A DNA stretch of 64,000 nucleotides, taken from contig JALSGP010000012.1 in the NCBI GenBank assembly GCA_026982705.1, positions 1-64,000 of the forward strand. Direction: 5' to 3'. Source of the stretch: Alphaproteobacteria bacterium (GTDB lineage: Bacteria; Pseudomonadota; Alphaproteobacteria; Geminicoccales; Geminicoccaceae). Shown here one piece after another: positions 46,105 to 56,590 of the stretch (position 1 is its first letter; each line of letters starts with the position of its first letter). A program made the translations under genes and the position numbers. The notes beneath the pieces are model-generated. The model did no database searches, was not told the DNA's origin, and worked only from the letters and a program-made list of their open reading frames with translations.

Positions 46105-46884
46105 ATGAGGGGGCTCCGGGACAAGCGGGTGGTGGTCACCGCCGCCGCCGCCGGCATCGGCCGGGTGACCGCCGAGGCCTTCGCCGCGGCCGGCGCACGC
46201 GTGTTCGTCTGCGACATCGACGACGCCGCCCTCGCCGATTTCGCCGCCGCGAACCCGACCATCGGCACCACCCGGGCCGACGTGGCCGAACCTGGGGAGG
46301 TGGCGCGGCTGTTCGACGAGGCTCTCGCCTTCCTGGGCGGGCTCGACGTGTTGGTCAACAACGCCGGCATCAAGGGCCCCACCGGACCGGTGGAGACCTT
46401 GGACCCGGCGGAGTTCCGCCGCTGTCTCGCCGTCAACGTGGAGGGCATGTTCCTCTGCACGCGACGGGCGGTACCGGCCCTCCGCGAAGCGGGCGGCGGC
46501 GTCATCGTCAACCTCGCCTCCACCGCCGGCCTCTTCGGCTTTCCCAACCGCACGCCCTATGCCGCCTCCAAATGGGCGGTGATCGGCATGACCCGCACCT
46601 GGGCCATGGAGCTCGGGCCGGAGGGCATCCGGGTCAACGCCGTCTGTCCGGGACCGGTGGCGGGACCGCGCATCGAGCGGGTGATCGAGGCGGATGCCGC
46701 CGTCACCGGCCGGCCGGTGGCGGAGGTGCGGGCGCGCTATCTGCGCACCAACAGCCTGCGCACCTTCGTCGACGCCCGGGACGTGGCCGAGCTGATCCTG
46801 TTCCTCTGCTCCGACCACGCCCGTCGCATCCACGGGCAGGCCATCGCCGTCGACGGCCACACCGAGACGCTGCGGACGGGATGA
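46105..46884 (+). CDS. Short-chain dehydrogenase/reductase
   Basis: NAD(P)-dependent SDR of 259 residues. The nucleotide-binding TGxxxGIG is altered to TAAAAGIG, with Ala for two Gly, followed by DIDDAAL, VNNAGIKGP, VNLASTAGLFGFP (catalytic Ser) and YAASK (Tyr/Lys). The C-terminus has HGQAIAVDGHTETL. The substrate is unknown. First of a short run with the cyclophilin-like and psuG genes; only 3 bp separate it from the next gene. Confidence 0.9.
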   Translation: MRGLRDKRVVVTAAAAGIGRVTAEAFAAAGARVFVCDIDDAALADFAAANPTIGTTRADVAEPGEVARLFDEALAFLGGLDVLVNNAGIKGPTGPVETLDPAEFRRCLAVNVEGMFLCTRRAVPALREAGGGVIVNLASTAGLFGFPNRTPYAASKWAVIGMTRTWAMELGPEGIRVNAVCPGPVAGPRIERVIEADAAVTGRPVAEVRARYLRTNSLRTFVDARDVAELILFLCSDHARRIHGQAIAVDGHTETLRTG

Positions 46885-46887
46885 GCC

Positions 46888-47277
46888 ATGGACGGAACGA
46901 CAGCCTTGCTGCGGATCGTGGTGGGGCCGGTGGTGCTGGAGGTGGAGCCCCTGGACACGCCCACCGCCCGCGCCGTGCTGGCGGCGGTGCCCTTCGAGGC
47001 GGTGGCCCATCGCTGGGGTGAGGAGGTCTGGTTCGAGACCCCGGTGGTGGCGGCGCGCGAGGCCGGCGCACGGGAGGTGGTGGAGCCGGGCGAGATCGCC
47101 TTCTGGCCGGAGGGACGGGCCATCGCCATCGCCTTCGGTCCGACGCCGGTCTCGCGGGCGGGCGAACCGCGGCTGGTGAGCCCCTGCAACGTGTGGGCCC
47201 GCGCCCGCGGCGACGTGCGGCGCCTCGCGGGGGTGGCGGAGGGGGCGCCGGTGCGGGTCGAGCGCCTCGGGACGTGA
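46888..47277 (+). CDS. Cyclophilin-like fold protein
   Basis: Protein of 129 residues of the small bacterial cyclophilin-like (TM1367/DUF3830-type) family: [52 protein letters not shown] and [14 protein letters not shown]. Peptidyl-prolyl isomerase activity is not established for this type. ATG 46888 is 3 bp after the SDR stop, and psuG starts inside its stop, so the three genes form an operon. Confidence 0.82.
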   Translation: MDGTTALLRIVVGPVVLEVEPLDTPTARAVLAAVPFEAVAHRWGEEVWFETPVVAAREAGAREVVEPGEIAFWPEGRAIAIAFGPTPVSRAGEPRLVSPCNVWARARGDVRRLAGVAEGAPVRVERLGT

Positions 47278-48182
47278 GCGTGCTCGCCGTCTCCCCCGAG
47301 GTGGCGGCGGCCCTCGCCACCGGCCGGCCGGTGGTGGCCCTCGAGAGCGCCATCACCACCCACGGGCTGCCGCCGCCGCATCATCTGGAGACGGCGCGGG
47401 CGATGGAGACGGCGGTGCGGGAGGCGGGGGCGGTCCCCGCCACCGTCGCGATCCTCGACGGCGTGGCGCGGGTGGGTCTCTCCGCCGACCAGCTCCGTCG
47501 CCTCGCCGACCATCCGGCCCGCGAGAAGGCGTCGGTGCGCGATCTCGCCCGACTCGTCGCCCTCGGCGGCACCGCCGGCACCACCGTGGCGGCGACGCTG
47601 CGCATCGCCCACCGCGCCGGCATCCGGGTGATGGCGACCGGCGGCATCGGCGGCGTCCACCGGGGGGCCGCGGGCGACCTCGACATCTCCGCCGATCTCG
47701 CGGAACTGGTGCGCAGTCCCCTCGTGGTGGTGTGCAGCGGCATCAAGGCGGTGCTGGACGTGCCGCGCACGCTGGAGCTGCTGGAGACGCTGGGGATCCC
47801 GGTCCTCGGCCTCGGCACCGACCGCCTGCCGGGCTTCTATCTGCGGGCCCTGCCCCATCCGGTCCCCCGCCTCGCCGATCCGGCTGCGGCGGTGCGGCTG
47901 GTGCGGGCCCAGGCGGCCTGGGGCTGGCCCACCGGCCTCCTCCTCACCGTCCCGCCGCCGGCGGACCTCGCCCTGGATCCCGCCGAGTTCGAGGCGCTGC
48001 TGGCGGCGGCCCTCGCCGAGGCGCGTCGGTGCGGCGTGCGGGGACCGGAGGAGACGCCCTTCCTCCTCGCGCAGCTGGCCTCCGCCAGCGGCGGCCGCAC
48101 CGTCGCGCTCAACCGCGCCCTCGCCGTGGCCAATGCCCGCATCGCCGGCACCCTCGCCGCGGCCCTCGCCGTCGCCCCTTAA
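47274..48182 (+). CDS. psuG: Pseudouridine-5'-phosphate glycosidase
   Basis: Enzyme of 302 residues that cleaves pseudouridine 5'-phosphate to uracil and ribose 5-phosphate. Diagnostic blocks are [57 protein letters not shown], and [24 protein letters not shown] 47274 overlaps the preceding stop; GTG 47280 is possible too. The kinase PsuK that normally feeds it is not in the window; the upstream SDR and cyclophilin-like genes do not suggest a substrate link. Confidence 0.93.
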   Translation: MSVLAVSPEVAAALATGRPVVALESAITTHGLPPPHHLETARAMETAVREAGAVPATVAILDGVARVGLSADQLRRLADHPAREKASVRDLARLVALGGTAGTTVAATLRIAHRAGIRVMATGGIGGVHRGAAGDLDISADLAELVRSPLVVVCSGIKAVLDVPRTLELLETLGIPVLGLGTDRLPGFYLRALPHPVPRLADPAAAVRLVRAQAAWGWPTGLLLTVPPPADLALDPAEFEALLAAALAEARRCGVRGPEETPFLLAQLASASGGRTVALNRALAVANARIAGTLAAALAVAP

Positions 48183-48239
48183 AGGGGCCGCGCGCCATGC
48201 GCATATGCGGGGAAAGGGGGACCGGAAGGGGAGTGCGCC

Positions 48240-48533
48240 ATGCCCACCTACGTCCAGCTCGTCGACTACACCGAGAAGGGCATCATGCACGTCAAGGAGT
48301 CGCCCCACCGCCTCGATGCGGCCAAGGCCATGATCGAGGACATGGGCGGACGGATCCTCGCCTTCTATCTGACCATGGGCCCCCACGACGCGGTGGTGGT
48401 CTTCGAGGCGCCCGACGACGAGACGGCGGCGCTCTTCTCGCTGCGGGTGGGGGCGCTCGGCAACGTCCGCACCACCACCATGCGCGCCTTCGGCGAGGGG
48501 GAGTTCCGCCGCATCGCCGCCCGCCTGCCCTGA
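48240..48533 (+). CDS. GYD domain protein
   Basis: Protein of 97 residues with the GYD ferredoxin-like fold: PTYVQLVDYTEKGIMHV at the start, ILAFYLTMGPHDAVVVFEAPDD in the middle and NVRTTTMRAFGEGEF at the end. Family members are small dimeric cytoplasmic proteins of unknown function. ATG 48240 has GGAAGGGGAG upstream. A two-way hairpin separates it from glnA. Confidence 0.9.
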   Translation: MPTYVQLVDYTEKGIMHVKESPHRLDAAKAMIEDMGGRILAFYLTMGPHDAVVVFEAPDDETAALFSLRVGALGNVRTTTMRAFGEGEFRRIAARLP

Positions 48534-48565
48534 GCGGGGATCGCCCGGCACGACGTGCGAAAGGA

Positions 48566-48592
48566 GGAAGGCGGCCCATGGGGCCGCCTTCC
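48566..48592. terminator. Bidirectional hairpin between the GYD gene and glnA
   Basis: Perfect 12-bp stem with a 3-nt loop: GGAAGGCGGCCC at 48566-48577 and GGGCCGCCTTCC at 48581-48592. On the minus strand it is followed by TCCTTTCG. It lies between convergent ends (48533 and 48637) and probably stops both transcripts. Confidence 0.65.
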
Positions 48593-48636
48593 CTCGCGCG
48601 ACGTTCCCTTCCGGCCTTCCCGCGGGCCGTGGGCGC

Positions 48637-50067
48637 TCAGACGTCGTAATAGAGCACGAACTCGTACGGATGCGGCCGCAGCCGGATCGGATCGAGTTCG
48701 TTGGAGCGCTTGTAGTCGATATAGGCCTCGATGAAATCGGCTGTGAAGACGTCGCCCTCCATCAGGAAGTCGTGATCCCTTTCGAGGGCGTCGATGGCCT
48801 CGGAGAGCTGCCCCGGAACCTTGCCGATGGCGGCGGCCTCCTCCGGCGGCAGGTCGTAGATGTTCTTGTCCACCGGCTCGCCCGGATCGATGCGGTTGCG
48901 GATGCCGTCGAGGCCGGCCATCAGCATGGCGGCGAAGGCCAGATAGGGGTTGGAGGAGGCGTCGGGGCAGCGGAACTCCACCCGCTTGGCCTTCGGGCTC
49001 TCCGAATACATGGGGATGCGGCAGGCGGCCGAACGGTTGCGCATGGACCAGGCGAGATTGACCGGCGCCTCGAAGCCCGGCACCAGCCGCCGGTAGGAGT
49101 TGGTGGTGGGCGCCGCGAAGGCGAGGATGGCCGGCGCGTGTTTGAGCAGGCCCCCGATGTACCAGCGCGCCACGTCGGAGAGGCCGGCATAGCCGCCCTC
49201 GCCGGCGAAGGTGGGCTGGCCGTCCTTCCAGATGGACTGGTGGGTGTGCATGCCGGAGCCGTTGTCGCCGTAGAGCGGCTTCGGCATGAAGGTGGCGGTG
49301 AGGCCGCGCTTGCGGGCGACGTTCTTCACCACGTACTTGTACATCATCACATTGTCGGCCATGCGCAGCAGCGTGTCGAAGCGCATGTCGATCTCGCACT
49401 GGCCGGCCGTCGCCACCTCGTGGTGATGGCACTCGACGGGAATGCCGAGGGTCTCCATCACCCGCACCATCTCGCTGCGCACGTCCTGCAGCGTGTCGGA
49501 GGGAGGCACCGGGAAATAGCCCTCCTTGGGACGGATCTTGTAGGCGAGATTGGGCCCTTCCTCGGCATCGGTGTTCCAGTGTCCCTCCACGGAGTCGACC
49601 CGATAGAGGGAATAGTTGACGTCGGATCCGTAGCGCACGTCGTTGAAGACGAAGAACTCCGGCTCCGGTCCGAAGTAGGCCGTGTCACCGATGCCGGTCG
49701 ACTTCAGGTAGGCCTCGGCCTTCTTGGCGATGCCCCGCGGATCACGGCCGTAGAATTCCTTGGTGACCGGATCCTTGACATCGCAGATCATCACGAGCGT
49801 CTTGTGCTCGAAGAAGGGATCGAGGAAGGCCGTCGTCGGATCCGGCACCAGCAGCATGTCGGACTCCTGGATCTGCTGGAAGCCGCGGATCGACGAGCCG
49901 TCGAAGCCCAGTCCCTCGACGATGGCGTCCTCGTCGAAGGTCGAGGCCCCGAAGGAGGTGTGCTGCCAGGTGCCGGGCACGTCCGTGAAGCGCAGGTCGA
50001 CGATCTCGACCCCGTGCTCGCGGATCGCCCGGATGACGTCGGCGGGTGTCTTGCAGTCCAGTTTCAT
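48637..50067 (-). CDS. glnA: Glutamine synthetase, type I
   Basis: GSI-beta type enzyme of 476 residues making glutamine from glutamate and ammonia. Visible are [32 protein letters not shown], the ATP/glutamate region [25 protein letters not shown], and the adenylylation loop NIYDLPPEE with Tyr404, so the enzyme is controlled by GlnE. The C-terminus is complete. Read after glnB in one operon (47 bp gap). Confidence 0.97.
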   Translation of the reverse strand: MKLDCKTPADVIRAIREHGVEIVDLRFTDVPGTWQHTSFGASTFDEDAIVEGLGFDGSSIRGFQQIQESDMLLVPDPTTAFLDPFFEHKTLVMICDVKDPVTKEFYGRDPRGIAKKAEAYLKSTGIGDTAYFGPEPEFFVFNDVRYGSDVNYSLYRVDSVEGHWNTDAEEGPNLAYKIRPKEGYFPVPPSDTLQDVRSEMVRVMETLGIPVECHHHEVATAGQCEIDMRFDTLLRMADNVMMYKYVVKNVARKRGLTATFMPKPLYGDNGSGMHTHQSIWKDGQPTFAGEGGYAGLSDVARWYIGGLLKHAPAILAFAAPTTNSYRRLVPGFEAPVNLAWSMRNRSAACRIPMYSESPKAKRVEFRCPDASSNPYLAFAAMLMAGLDGIRNRIDPGEPVDKNIYDLPPEEAAAIGKVPGQLSEAIDALERDHDFLMEGDVFTADFIEAYIDYKRSNELDPIRLRPHPYEFVLYYDV

Positions 50068-50114
50068 GGGCTCCCTCTCGTGCTCCGTGGACGGGACATG
50101 GGGCCGCCGCCGCC

Positions 50115-51144
<1,030 letters not shown>

Positions 51145-51152
51145 GGCGACCG

Positions 51153-51181
51153 CTGACAACGTCCGGACGGCCCGCTAGACT
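51153..51181 (+). promoter_or_regulatory. Putative promoter of the 65-residue protein gene
   Basis: CTGACA (51153-51158), 17 bp, TAGACT (51176-51181), 30 bp upstream of the GTG start. The same type of -35 occurs before the cytochrome gene downstream. Confidence 0.55.
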
Positions 51182-51210
51182 TGCTCCGTCCGGGCGGTCG
51201 GAGATCCGTC

Positions 51211-51408
51211 GTGTGGATCGTGCTCACCTTCCTCGCCTGCCTTTCCGGCAGTGACCCGCGCGAGTGCCGCGAGGTCCGGATCCCCTGGCAAGGCACGGTG
51301 ATGCAGTGCATGGTGCAGGGCCAGGCGCGCATCGCCCGCTGGGAGCGGGAGCATCCGGGCTACCGGCGCACCGGCCCCTTCGCCTGCGGCGACGAGCGGG
51401 GGAGCTGA
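51211..51408 (+). CDS. Small conserved Cys-containing protein, unknown function
   Basis: Protein of 65 residues from GTG 51211, with GGAG 8 bases upstream. It starts with a short hydrophobic segment (IVLTFLACLS), then DPRECREVRIPWQG, VMQCMVQGQARIARWEREHPG and PFACGDE, giving four Cys. This pattern is shared by small alphaproteobacterial proteins without assigned function. A periplasmic or membrane location is possible. It lies upstream of the XoxG-type cytochrome gene and has its own promoter. Confidence 0.7.
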   Translation: MWIVLTFLACLSGSDPRECREVRIPWQGTVMQCMVQGQARIARWEREHPGYRRTGPFACGDERGS

Positions 51409-51454
51409 ACCGGTAGGCCGGATGCGACGATTCGCCTCTCCCGCGACCGGGGGC

Positions 51455-51483
51455 CTGACAGACGTGCCGTCGCGCTCTATAGC
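51455..51483 (+). promoter_or_regulatory. Putative promoter of the XoxG-like cytochrome operon
   Basis: CTGACA (51455-51460), 17 bp, TATAGC (51478-51483), 41 bp before the ATG of the cytochrome gene. One of the clearest sigma-70 type matches in the window. Confidence 0.6.
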
Positions 51484-51523
51484 GGGAGCACCAGAACGAA
51501 CGGATCAGGGAGGTCGCGACGCG

Positions 51524-51979
51524 ATGCCGCCTTACCTGCGCCTTGTGCTCGCCGCGCTGCTGCTCGCGGGTTCCGTCACCGTGGCCGGGGCCGCCGAGGA
51601 CGGGGGCGAGCCCAGCGAGGACGAGCTGTACGAACGCCCCTACATCGGCCAGATCTGCGGCGACAATGTGGTCTCGAAACAGCTCTACAACGGCGCCCGG
51701 CGTTACGGCAACTTCTGCCACCGCTGCCACGGCGAGGCCGGTCTCGGCAGCTCCTTCGCGCCGTCGCTGGTGGAGTCCCTGAAGCGTCTGTCGCGGGACG
51801 AGTTCAACGAGGTGGTGGTCAACGGCCGCGAGAATCTCGCCGCGGGCCAGGAAAAGGTCATGCCCTCCTTCGGCCACGTCACCGACGTGATGCTCTATCT
51901 CGAGGACATCTACATGTACCTCAAGGCCGTCTCCGACGGCAAGGTGAAGCCTGGTCCCCTCGAGCGGTGTCCGTCGTGA
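51524..51979 (+). CDS. XoxG/MxaG-like cytochrome c
   Basis: Secreted monoheme cytochrome of 151 residues. The signal peptide (LVLAALLLAGSVTVAGAAE) is followed by the acidic EDGGEPSEDELYERPY, the heme site C65-HRCHG, and later VMPSFGHVTDVMLYLEDIY with the likely Met ligand. This resembles the cytochrome c that accepts electrons from PQQ/lanthanide methanol dehydrogenase. The next gene is XoxJ-like, supporting the assignment, but the dehydrogenase itself is not in the window. ATG 51524 is chosen for the signal peptide. The 3' end overlaps the next gene. Confidence 0.8.
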   Translation: MPPYLRLVLAALLLAGSVTVAGAAEDGGEPSEDELYERPYIGQICGDNVVSKQLYNGARRYGNFCHRCHGEAGLGSSFAPSLVESLKRLSRDEFNEVVVNGRENLAAGQEKVMPSFGHVTDVMLYLEDIYMYLKAVSDGKVKPGPLERCPS

Positions 51980-53352
51980 TCACGAGACGTCTCTTCGCCT
52001 CTCTCCTCCCGCTGGCCGGTGCGCTCGCCCTGGTGCTGGCTCCGTGGGCCGCCACGGCCCAGGAGCGCAGCCAGGGCGAGCTGCGCACGCGCGCATTCCT
52101 CCGCGTGTGTGCCGATCCCGACAATCTCCCCTTCTCCAATCGCGCCGGTGAGGGCTTCGAGAATCGGATCGCCGAGCTCCTCGCCGCCGATCTCGGGGCC
52201 GAACTCCGCTATACTTGGCATCCCCAGGTGATCGGCTTCATCCGCAACACCCTCGCCGCCCACCGGTGCGACCTGGTGATGGGGATCACGGCCGGCCACG
52301 AGCTGGTCTCCAATACGCGGAGCTACTATCGCTCCGTCTATGTGCTCGTCTATCGGGCGGCCGACCGCGACAAATTCTCGAGCCTCGATTCGCCGCTGGC
52401 CCGGATCGCCCGCATCGGCGCCGTCGCCAACACGCCCCCCGTGCAACTGATCCGCTGGAAGGGGCTGGAGGACAATCTCGTCCCCTACGAACTGCAGGTG
52501 GACACCCGGATCACCCACCCCGCCCGCCAGGCGGTGATGGACGTGGCCGCGGGCCGTCTGGACATGGCGCTGGTCTGGGGGCCCATCGGCGCCTATTGGG
52601 CGAAGCGCGCCGAGGTGGCGCTGGAATGGGTGCCGCTCGAGGGCGATCGTCGTCGCGGTCTGCCCATGGATTTCCGCATCTCCATGGGCGTGCGCTACGG
52701 CGAGAAGGAGTGGCTGGATACCGTCAACCGCTTCGTCCGCAAGCGCCGCCGCGAGATCGAGGCCATCCTCCGCGACTACGGCGTGCCCCTGCTGGACCGC
52801 CGCGGGCGCCTGATCAATCCGCCTCCCTGGCTGGCCGAGCCCGAGCGGAAGTCGCAGGCGCCGGCGGATGCCGCCTCCGTCGTCGCCGCCTCCGGGCCGG
52901 CACCGGAGGATGTGACGGTGCTGGACACGCCGGCGCTCGTGCGTCTGCTCGAGGGTGCGGCGCCGCTCGTGATCGACGTCTATCCCGGCGCCCGCGAGCC
53001 GCCGCCCGAACGCGGCCCCGGTCGCCTGTGGCTGCCGCCGGAGAGGGCCACCCTGCCGGGTGCCGTGTGGCTGCCCAATGTGGGCGCCGAGGTTCTCCCC
53101 GCCGACCTTCACGACTATTTCGTCCGCGCCCTCGCCGTCCTCACGGGCGGCCGGCAGGAACATCCTCTCGTGTTCCTGTGCGATCGTGATTGTCCATTCT
53201 CGCGCCGGGCCGCCGTCCGGGCGGTGCGGGAGCTGGGCTACCGTCGCGTCCACTGGTATCCTGAGGGGGTGGACGGCTGGCGGGAGGCGGGGCGGCCGCT
53301 GGTACGGGTCCGGCCCTTCGATCCCGCCACCGCCGATCGGGAGGCCAGTTGA
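51967..53352 (+). CDS. XoxJ-like periplasmic binding protein fused to a rhodanese-like (CXXCW-type) domain
   Basis: Protein of 461 residues. The signal peptide (LLPLAGALALVLAPWAATA) leads into a type 2 solute-binding fold: RTRAFLRVCADPDNLPFSN, RCDLVMGITAGHELV, YRSVYVLVYRA, LDMALVWGPIGAYWAK, as in proteins accompanying quinoprotein dehydrogenases. From about residue 315 a rhodanese-like domain follows (LVIDVYPGAREPPPE, CDRDCPFSRRAAVRAVRELG, VHWYPEGVDGW), similar to the PQQ-linked CXXCW proteins but with Pro in place of the Trp. Usually the two are separate genes. GTG 51967 overlaps the cytochrome gene; GTG 51976 (GTGA overlap) is equally possible. Confidence 0.8.
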   Translation: MSVVITRRLFASLLPLAGALALVLAPWAATAQERSQGELRTRAFLRVCADPDNLPFSNRAGEGFENRIAELLAADLGAELRYTWHPQVIGFIRNTLAAHRCDLVMGITAGHELVSNTRSYYRSVYVLVYRAADRDKFSSLDSPLARIARIGAVANTPPVQLIRWKGLEDNLVPYELQVDTRITHPARQAVMDVAAGRLDMALVWGPIGAYWAKRAEVALEWVPLEGDRRRGLPMDFRISMGVRYGEKEWLDTVNRFVRKRRREIEAILRDYGVPLLDRRGRLINPPPWLAEPERKSQAPADAASVVAASGPAPEDVTVLDTPALVRLLEGAAPLVIDVYPGAREPPPERGPGRLWLPPERATLPGAVWLPNVGAEVLPADLHDYFVRALAVLTGGRQEHPLVFLCDRDCPFSRRAAVRAVRELGYRRVHWYPEGVDGWREAGRPLVRVRPFDPATADREAS

Positions 53353-53353
53353 G

Positions 53354-54178
53354 ATGACCCTCGTTCCACGACGCAGTTTCCTGCGGGACCTGGGCCGCCG
53401 CCTCGGTGGCATCGTCGCCCTCGCGGCGGTCGCGCGGAATGCCCGGGGCCAGGGCATGGACATGATGATGCGGGGTCTCGATCTCGACTCGCCCCGCATG
53501 ACCGAGGCGGAGCTGGATCGTGCCGCCGTCGAGGCCATGATCCATCGCGGCGGACCGGTCGATCTGCGGGGGCGCGGCCTCAACGGCCTCGATCTCGCGG
53601 GGCTGGATCTGCGGGAGGCCGATCTCACCGGCGCGCGCCTCAACCGTTCCCGCCTCGCCGGAGCGCGGCTGGACGGGGCGAAGCTCGCGCAGGTGTGGGC
53701 CATCGAGGCGGACTTCTCCGAGGCGTCGCTGCGCGGCGCCGATCTGTTCCAGGGCCAGTTCCCGCGTGCCCGCTTCGACCGGGCCGACCTCACCGGGGCC
53801 CGCCTCATCGGCAATTTCACCGGGGCCCGCTTCCGGAAGGCGGTGCTGCGCGAGCTGCGCGGCGGCGCGGATCTCACCAATCAGAGCATGGGTCTGATCC
53901 GTGCGGTGCTGCGCTCGGCCGATCTCGAGGGTGCGGACCTGCGCGACGCCGATCTCACCCTCGCCGACATGGAGTACGTGCGGCTCCGCGGCGCCGACCT
54001 CCGCGGTGCGAGGCTGGTGAAGGCCATGCTGGGCGGGGCCGATCTCACCGGCGCGCGGGTGGACGGGCTGGACCTCGCCGAGGCCGACATCGCCAGCGCC
54101 GTGCTGCGCGATCTCGTGGGCCGCGAGGGGCTGAAGGGTCTCGAGCGGGCCCGCAACCGCGACCGCGCCTTCTTCTGA
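53354..54178 (+). CDS. Pentapeptide-repeat protein, exported
   Basis: Protein of 274 residues. The N-terminus has a basic RRSFLRDLGRRLGG and a hydrophobic stretch, resembling a twin-arginine signal, then a Met-rich GMDMMMRG. From about residue 75 on come some 30 A(D/N)LxG-type repeats (GLDLREADLTGARLNRSRL, GADLRGARLVKAMLGGADL) that fold into a right-handed beta helix. ATG 53354 follows GGGAGG and lies directly after the XoxJ-like gene, so it belongs to the same operon. Its role there is unknown. Confidence 0.85.
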   Translation: MTLVPRRSFLRDLGRRLGGIVALAAVARNARGQGMDMMMRGLDLDSPRMTEAELDRAAVEAMIHRGGPVDLRGRGLNGLDLAGLDLREADLTGARLNRSRLAGARLDGAKLAQVWAIEADFSEASLRGADLFQGQFPRARFDRADLTGARLIGNFTGARFRKAVLRELRGGADLTNQSMGLIRAVLRSADLEGADLRDADLTLADMEYVRLRGADLRGARLVKAMLGGADLTGARVDGLDLAEADIASAVLRDLVGREGLKGLERARNRDRAFF

Positions 54179-54277
54179 GCCGCCGGGACGACGCGTCGGG
54201 ACGATCCCTCCGTACGTCTCGACCATGCCCGCCCTTGCCCCGTCGTCCCCGGCGCGGCAGGGGAGGGCGTGGGGGAC

Positions 54278-55204
54278 GTGGCCGTGTTCTACCGCATCCG
54301 CCGCGCTGTGGGCTATGCCCTGTTCCGCCGCATCGCCGGCGAGGTCCTGCGCACGCCGCCGCTCCGCATCGTCGATTCGCCGGTCCGTATCGTCACCCAG
54401 CTCCACCCCCGCGACCTCCTCCTCTATCTGGTGGCGGCCAAGACCTTCTATCCCCGCCTCGGCCACGGCCGCTTCGTGCTGCTGCTGGACCCGGACCTGG
54501 ACCCCGCCGGACGCGCGCTCCTCGTGCGGCACCTGGGCGGCGCCGTCGTCTTCCGACGGGTGGCGGAGGTGGACACCGGACGCTGTCGGCGGGGCGGGAC
54601 GTGGGAGCGGCTCGTCACCTGCCTCGACCTCGCCCGCGACCATTACGTGATCCAGCTCGACGCCGACACCCTGACGCTGGGCGAGCTGCCGGAGGTGTGC
54701 GAGGCCGTCGCCACCAATCGCCCCTTCCTGCTGGGCGAGGGGGAGCCCGTGGTCTCCTGCGCCGAGGCGGCGCGGGGTCCCGCCGTCACCGCGTCCGATG
54801 CCACCCACGTGGTGGACGTGGCCCAGCGGGTCCTCGGCGATCTGCCCGATGCCGAACGGCTGCGCTACGTCCGGGCCTCCTCCGGCTTCGCCGGCTTCGA
54901 CCGCGCCGGTGGAGCCGGAGGGCGCTGGCTCCTGGAGTGGTTCCACGGAGAGATGACGGCGCGTCTGGGCCGGCGCTTCGCCGAATGGGGGAGCGAGCAG
55001 GTCGCCTCCGCCTTCGTGCTCGCCAACCGGCCGGAGCCGGCCGTGCTGCCCTGGCCCGACTACGCCACCGTCACGCCGGCGGTGCCGCTGGCGCGGGTGC
55101 GCTTCGCCCATTTCATCGGCACCTGGCGTTTCCGCCGGCTGGCCTACCCCCGTCTCGCCCGCCGCACCCTGCGCCGGCTCCACGTCCCCGCTGCCGTCCC
55201 GTGA
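54278..55204 (+). CDS. Probable glycosyltransferase (DxD motif)
   Basis: Protein of about 308 residues I cannot assign to a named family. The middle carries YVIQLDADTLTLGELPEV, a DxD motif of nucleotide-sugar transferases, with TQLHPRDLLLYLVAAKTF before it and ASSGFAGFDRAGG, WGSEQVASAFVLAN after. This is reminiscent of GT-A fold transferases. GTG 54278 has GGGAGGG at 10 bases; GTG 54269 and GTG 54284 are alternatives. No membrane helix. Convergent with ndk. Confidence 0.6.
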   Translation: MAVFYRIRRAVGYALFRRIAGEVLRTPPLRIVDSPVRIVTQLHPRDLLLYLVAAKTFYPRLGHGRFVLLLDPDLDPAGRALLVRHLGGAVVFRRVAEVDTGRCRRGGTWERLVTCLDLARDHYVIQLDADTLTLGELPEVCEAVATNRPFLLGEGEPVVSCAEAARGPAVTASDATHVVDVAQRVLGDLPDAERLRYVRASSGFAGFDRAGGAGGRWLLEWFHGEMTARLGRRFAEWGSEQVASAFVLANRPEPAVLPWPDYATVTPAVPLARVRFAHFIGTWRFRRLAYPRLARRTLRRLHVPAAVP

Positions 55205-55231
55205 CGACGCCGCACCGGACCCGGACGGTCC

Positions 55232-55654
55232 TCAGCCGACGATCTCCACCTCGGCGAAGAAGAAGGACACCTCGCGGGCCGCCGTCTCCGGCGCGTCGGA
55301 GCCGTGGACCGAATTGGCCTCGATGGACTCGGCGAAATCGGCGCGGATGGTCCCCGGCGCCGCCTTCGCCGGATCGGTGGCGCCCATGAGCTCCCGCCAG
55401 CGGCGGACGGCGTCCTCGCCCTCCAGCACCATCACCACCACCGGCCCCGAGGTCATGAAGGTGCAGAGGGAGTCGAAGAAGGGCCGCTCGCGGTGGACGG
55501 CGTAGAAGGCCTCGGCCTGTTCGCGGGTCAGGCGCAGGCGTTTCATGGCGACGATGGCGAGCCCGGCCTGCTCGATCCGCTGGACGATGGCGCCCACCAG
55601 CCGTCGGCGGGTGGCGTCGGGCTTGACGATGGCGAGGGTACGTTCGACGGCCAT
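55232..55654 (-). CDS. ndk: Nucleoside-diphosphate kinase
   Basis: Enzyme of 140 residues moving phosphate from ATP to other NDPs. It begins [15 protein letters not shown] and has [22 protein letters not shown] and the phospho-His motif [15 protein letters not shown] 55654 has GGAGGAG upstream. It follows ilvE on the same strand, but a hairpin separates them. Confidence 0.97.
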   Translation of the reverse strand: MAVERTLAIVKPDATRRRLVGAIVQRIEQAGLAIVAMKRLRLTREQAEAFYAVHRERPFFDSLCTFMTSGPVVVMVLEGEDAVRRWRELMGATDPAKAAPGTIRADFAESIEANSVHGSDAPETAAREVSFFFAEVEIVG

Positions 55655-55672
55655 GCGTCTCCTCCGTGAACG

Positions 55673-55696
55673 GGCCGGCACCCGCGGGTGCCGGCC
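55673..55696 (-). terminator. Palindromic hairpin between ilvE and ndk
   Basis: A 24-bp perfect palindrome (arms GGCCGGCACC and GGTGCCGGCC around CGCG). It lies between the ilvE stop and the ndk ribosome site, and probably ends or attenuates the ilvE message. No T run follows. Confidence 0.5.
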
Positions 55697-55720
55697 GGGG
55701 TTGCGGACGGACGGTCCGGA

Positions 55721-56590
55721 TCAGAGTTCCAGCTCGCCCCGGGTCAGCGCCCGGAAGTCGTCGAGGAGCTGGAGGGTGACGGGCCCGGCCTGGAACTCCC
55801 GGTCCTCGATGGCCAAGACGGGCGTGATCTCGGCGGCGGTGCCGGTGACGAAGATCTCCTGCGCGTCCCGGATCTCTTCCGGCATGATGTGGCGTTCCAC
55901 CACCGGGATGCCGCGCCGTTCGGCGAGACGGATCACCGTCCGGCGGGTGATGCCGTTGAGGAAGCAGTCGGGAATGGGGGTGTGGAGCTGCCCGTTCATC
56001 ACGAGGAAGATGTTGGCGCCGGTGGTCTCGGCCAGATAGCCGCGCCAGTCGAGCATGAGGGCGTCGCCGTAGCCCTTGGCCTCGGCCGCGTGTTTGGCGA
56101 GGGTGCAGATCATGTAGAGGCCGGCGGCCTTGGCGTGGACGGGGGCCGTCTCCGGCGACGGGCGGCGGTAGATGGCCCAGGCGAGGCGCAGGTCCTCGTA
56201 GTAGGCCCCCCATTCCCAGGCGGCGATGGCGAGGTGGATCCGGGTCCGCTGGGCGGAGACACCCATCTGCTCGCTGCCGCGCCAGGCCACCGGCCGCACG
56301 TAGCAGTCGGCGAGCCCGTTCTTCTCCACCGTCGCCACCGACGCCCGCTCGATCTCCTCCAGCGACCAGGGAATCTCGAAGTCGAGCATTCGGGCACTGT
56401 CGATCAGCCGCTGGCTGTGCTCGCGCAGCTTGAAGATCCGTCCCCCGTACGCCCGCTCGCCCTCGAAGACGCAGCTCGCGTAGTGGAGACCGTGGGAGAG
56501 CACGTGCAGCCGCGCCTCCCGCCACGGCACGAACTCGCCGTCCAGCCAGATCCAGCCGTCGCGGGCGTCGTAGGGGACGGGGTCGGCCAT
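55721..56590 (-). CDS. ilvE: Branched-chain amino acid aminotransferase
   Basis: PLP fold-type IV transaminase of 289 residues for Leu, Ile and Val. It shows VPWREARLHVLSHGLHYASCVFEGERAY, the Lys motif HAKAAGLYMI, GDALMLDWRGYLAETTGANIF and LNGITRRTVIRLA. ATG 56590 follows GGAGG and gives the normal start; an extra 23 codons are open upstream. Divergent from the MarR regulator. Confidence 0.93.
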   Translation of the reverse strand: MADPVPYDARDGWIWLDGEFVPWREARLHVLSHGLHYASCVFEGERAYGGRIFKLREHSQRLIDSARMLDFEIPWSLEEIERASVATVEKNGLADCYVRPVAWRGSEQMGVSAQRTRIHLAIAAWEWGAYYEDLRLAWAIYRRPSPETAPVHAKAAGLYMICTLAKHAAEAKGYGDALMLDWRGYLAETTGANIFLVMNGQLHTPIPDCFLNGITRRTVIRLAERRGIPVVERHIMPEEIRDAQEIFVTGTAAEITPVLAIEDREFQAGPVTLQLLDDFRALTRGELEL

